Of a DNA stretch of 6,050 nucleotides, positions 5,554-6,050 are shown piece by piece. This DNA is from an uncultured Collinsella sp. (GTDB lineage: Bacteria > Actinomycetota > Coriobacteriia > Coriobacteriales > Coriobacteriaceae). The DNA lies in assembly GCA_934646965.1 (NCBI GenBank), contig CAKUEZ010000121.1:1-6050 (forward strand), in the 5' to 3' direction. The position numbers and the translations under genes are program-made. The notes below the pieces were generated by a model, which saw nothing but the letters and a program-made list of their open reading frames with translations, ran no database searches and was not told where the DNA came from. The number at the start of each line of letters is the position of its first letter. Within the stretch, counting starts at the first letter, position 1.

Positions 5554-5571
5554 ACTTACCTTTTGGTAACT
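5554..5571. promoter_or_regulatory. Candidate operator palindrome in the divergent promoter region
   Basis: TTACC-TTTT-GGTAA (5556-5569) is a perfect dyad, extended by an A/T pair at 5554/5571. It sits about 40-53 bases upstream of the proposed HxlR gene start of transcription and before the proposed promoter of the cysteine-repeat gene. HxlR-type regulators commonly bind short AT-containing dyads between themselves and their targets, so this is a natural candidate. Binding itself is an inference. Confidence 0.45.
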
Positions 5572-5601
5572 GGCTAATAGATTGGTGCCTTCTTTTTGTC
5601 G

Positions 5602-5630
5602 TTGCGCACTTTTTGCATGATGCATATAGA
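5602..5630 (+). promoter_or_regulatory. Weak candidate promoter for the cysteine-repeat gene
   Basis: TTGCGC (5602-5607) and TATAGA (5625-5630) are 17 bases apart, matching the -35 and -10 at 3 of 6 and 4 of 6 positions. The perfect palindrome TGCATGATGCA (5614-5624) fills the spacer next to the -10 and could be a repressor site. Start of transcription would be near 5637. Confidence 0.3.
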
Positions 5631-5650
5631 CGCAAAGAGCGTCAAAAACT

Positions 5651-5672
5651 GGATGGCTTCGCCCGGCCATCC
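5651..5672 (+). promoter_or_regulatory. Leader hairpin before the cysteine-repeat gene
   Basis: GGATGGC (5651-5657) pairs perfectly with GCCATCC (5666-5672), leaving an eight-base loop. It lies eight bases upstream of the AAGGAA ribosome binding site (5681-5686). It could stabilise the 5' end of the message or influence translation. No known riboswitch class is recognised. Confidence 0.4.
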
Positions 5673-5691
5673 TCGACCGAAAGGAAATGCC

Positions 5692-5925
5692 ATGTCCGAG
5701 AATCTCGAGAACGTCGCCGCTTTCGCCTCCTGCGGTACCGCCGATCCTGCGTCCGCTTGCGGCTCCGTCGACCCCAAGGCCGCTCCCGCTTGCGGTTCTG
5801 CCGATCCGGCTGCTGCTCCTGCCTGCGGCTCTGCTGACCCGGCTGCTGCCCCTGCCTGCGGCTCCGCTGATCCGGCTGCTGCTCCTGCCTGCGGCACCGC
5901 TTGCGGCGCTGCCGACGCTCAGTAA
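5692..5925 (+). CDS. Small seven-cysteine repeat protein (CGSADPAAAPA repeats)
   Basis: I recognise no named family. The 77-residue protein starts MSENLENVAAFAS and then consists of cysteine-led units: CGTADPASA (14-22), CGSVDPKAAPA (23-33), CGSADPAAAPA three times (34-66), then CGTA and CGAADAQ. Cysteines are at 14, 23, 34, 45, 56, 67 and 71, each followed by glycine, four of the spacings being exactly 11. There is no signal peptide or membrane segment, so it is probably cytoplasmic and extended, with Pro/Ala linkers. AAGGAA five bases before ATG 5692 fixes the start; the frame continues further upstream only to a TTG with no such site. The next gene, a flavoprotein, starts 24 bases after the stop, so both are probably co-transcribed. 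Regular cysteines suggest metal, Fe-S or thiol redox roles, which is inference. Confidence 0.82.
   Translation: MSENLENVAAFASCGTADPASACGSVDPKAAPACGSADPAAAPACGSADPAAAPACGSADPAAAPACGTACGAADAQ
5758..5892 (+). repeat. 33-bp coding tandem repeat, about four units
   Basis: Units begin at TGC codons at 5758, 5791, 5824 and 5857, with a partial unit at 5890. Units 2 to 4 encode the same 11 residues but differ pairwise at three or four bases, all silent. Unit 1 differs at protein level (Val and Lys instead of Ala). The period matches one CGSADPAAAPA unit. Confidence 0.9.
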
Positions 5926-5949
5926 GCAATCGCTAGGAAGGGACTCGTA

Positions 5950-6050
5950 ATGGATGCTCAGACTTGCCTCAAAAAGATGCAGCTTGCCGGGACGCTCTCT
6001 CTGGCAACCGTGGACGAAAGTGGCGCACCGCAAATTCGCTGCGTGAGCGC
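5950..6050 (+). CDS. Pyridoxamine 5'-phosphate oxidase-like FMN split-barrel protein (N-terminus only)
   Basis: The frame starts at ATG 5950 with AGGAAGG eight bases upstream and runs off the window end after 33 complete codons. The visible sequence MDAQTCLKKMQLAGTLSLATV, followed by DESGAPQIRCVSA, has the helix plus first two strands of the FMN-binding split-barrel fold: TLSLATVDESGAPQIR is the typical nucleotide-binding opening of pyridoxamine-phosphate-oxidase-like and related flavin reductase families. Such proteins bind FMN or F420 and carry out redox reactions, mostly of unassigned substrate. Two cysteines, C6 and C31, are visible. It follows the cysteine-repeat gene after 24 bases, so the two may share a transcript and a redox function. 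True pyridoxamine-phosphate oxidase activity cannot be claimed, and the C-terminus is not seen. Confidence 0.75.
   Translation, partial: MDAQTCLKKMQLAGTLSLATVDESGAPQIRCVS

Noticed and set aside
5596..5691. Upstream TTG start for the cysteine-repeat protein
   Set aside because: No ribosome binding site precedes it, the frame would run over the promoter-like region, and ATG 5692 has a clear AAGGAA site.
5524..6033. Minus-strand open frames with Ser/Gly/Ala/Arg or Gln/Pro/Gly repeats opposite the cysteine-repeat gene
   Set aside because: Repeats in these frames are mirrored from the 33-bp units. The silent-change pattern and the AAGGAA site support the plus-strand frame only.

Overview
The window looks like a piece of a moderately GC-rich bacterial chromosome, most likely from an anaerobic gut actinobacterium of the Coriobacteriia, with Collinsella or a close relative as my best guess. 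This rests on my general recognition of the proteins and of the intergenic palindromes containing GTGACAAAGGGAC and GGGGACGTTCTT. No database search was done, so the genus is an inference.

Layout, left to right. (1) Positions 1-564 (+) are the C-terminal part of an FtsX/MacB-type ABC transporter permease. (2) Positions 563-806 are a convergent intergenic region filled by two inverted-repeat elements: a perfect 33-bp palindrome and a roughly 206-bp hairpin-forming element. (3) Positions 806-1942 (-) encode an unrecognised protein with three membrane segments. (4) Positions 1943-2301 are mostly non-coding. They hold a possible promoter and a diverged second copy of the 33-bp palindrome. (5) Positions 2302-3261 (+) encode a tRNA-dihydrouridine synthase. 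(6) Positions 3262-3406 are a second convergent intergenic region holding two further large palindromes. (7) Positions 5018-3407 (-) are a two-gene operon: a zinc-type macrodomain ADP-ribosyl hydrolase overlapping a class M sirtuin (SirTM). (8) Positions 5492-5160 (-) encode an HxlR-family winged-helix regulator followed by a likely terminator. (9) Diverging from it, positions 5692-5925 (+) encode a 77-residue, seven-cysteine repeat protein, followed by the start of an FMN split-barrel (pyridoxamine-phosphate-oxidase-like) protein at 5950, cut by the window end.

Two modules stand out. The sirtuin and macrodomain form a writer/eraser pair for protein ADP-ribosylation. The lipoate-carrier (GcvH-L) and LplA2 partners described for the Staphylococcus and Streptococcus systems are not next to them here, so the target is open. 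The second module combines a regulator with N-terminal cysteines, a small CG(S/T)xDP repeat protein and a flavoprotein. The three identical 11-residue units of the repeat protein differ only by synonymous changes, which argues that the protein sequence is under selection. I do not recognise the repeat protein from any named family; a redox or metal role is a hypothesis.

The intergenic palindromes start or end within a few bases of stop codons. This suggests a mobile or repetitive element family that has been kept as terminators or 3'-end structures.
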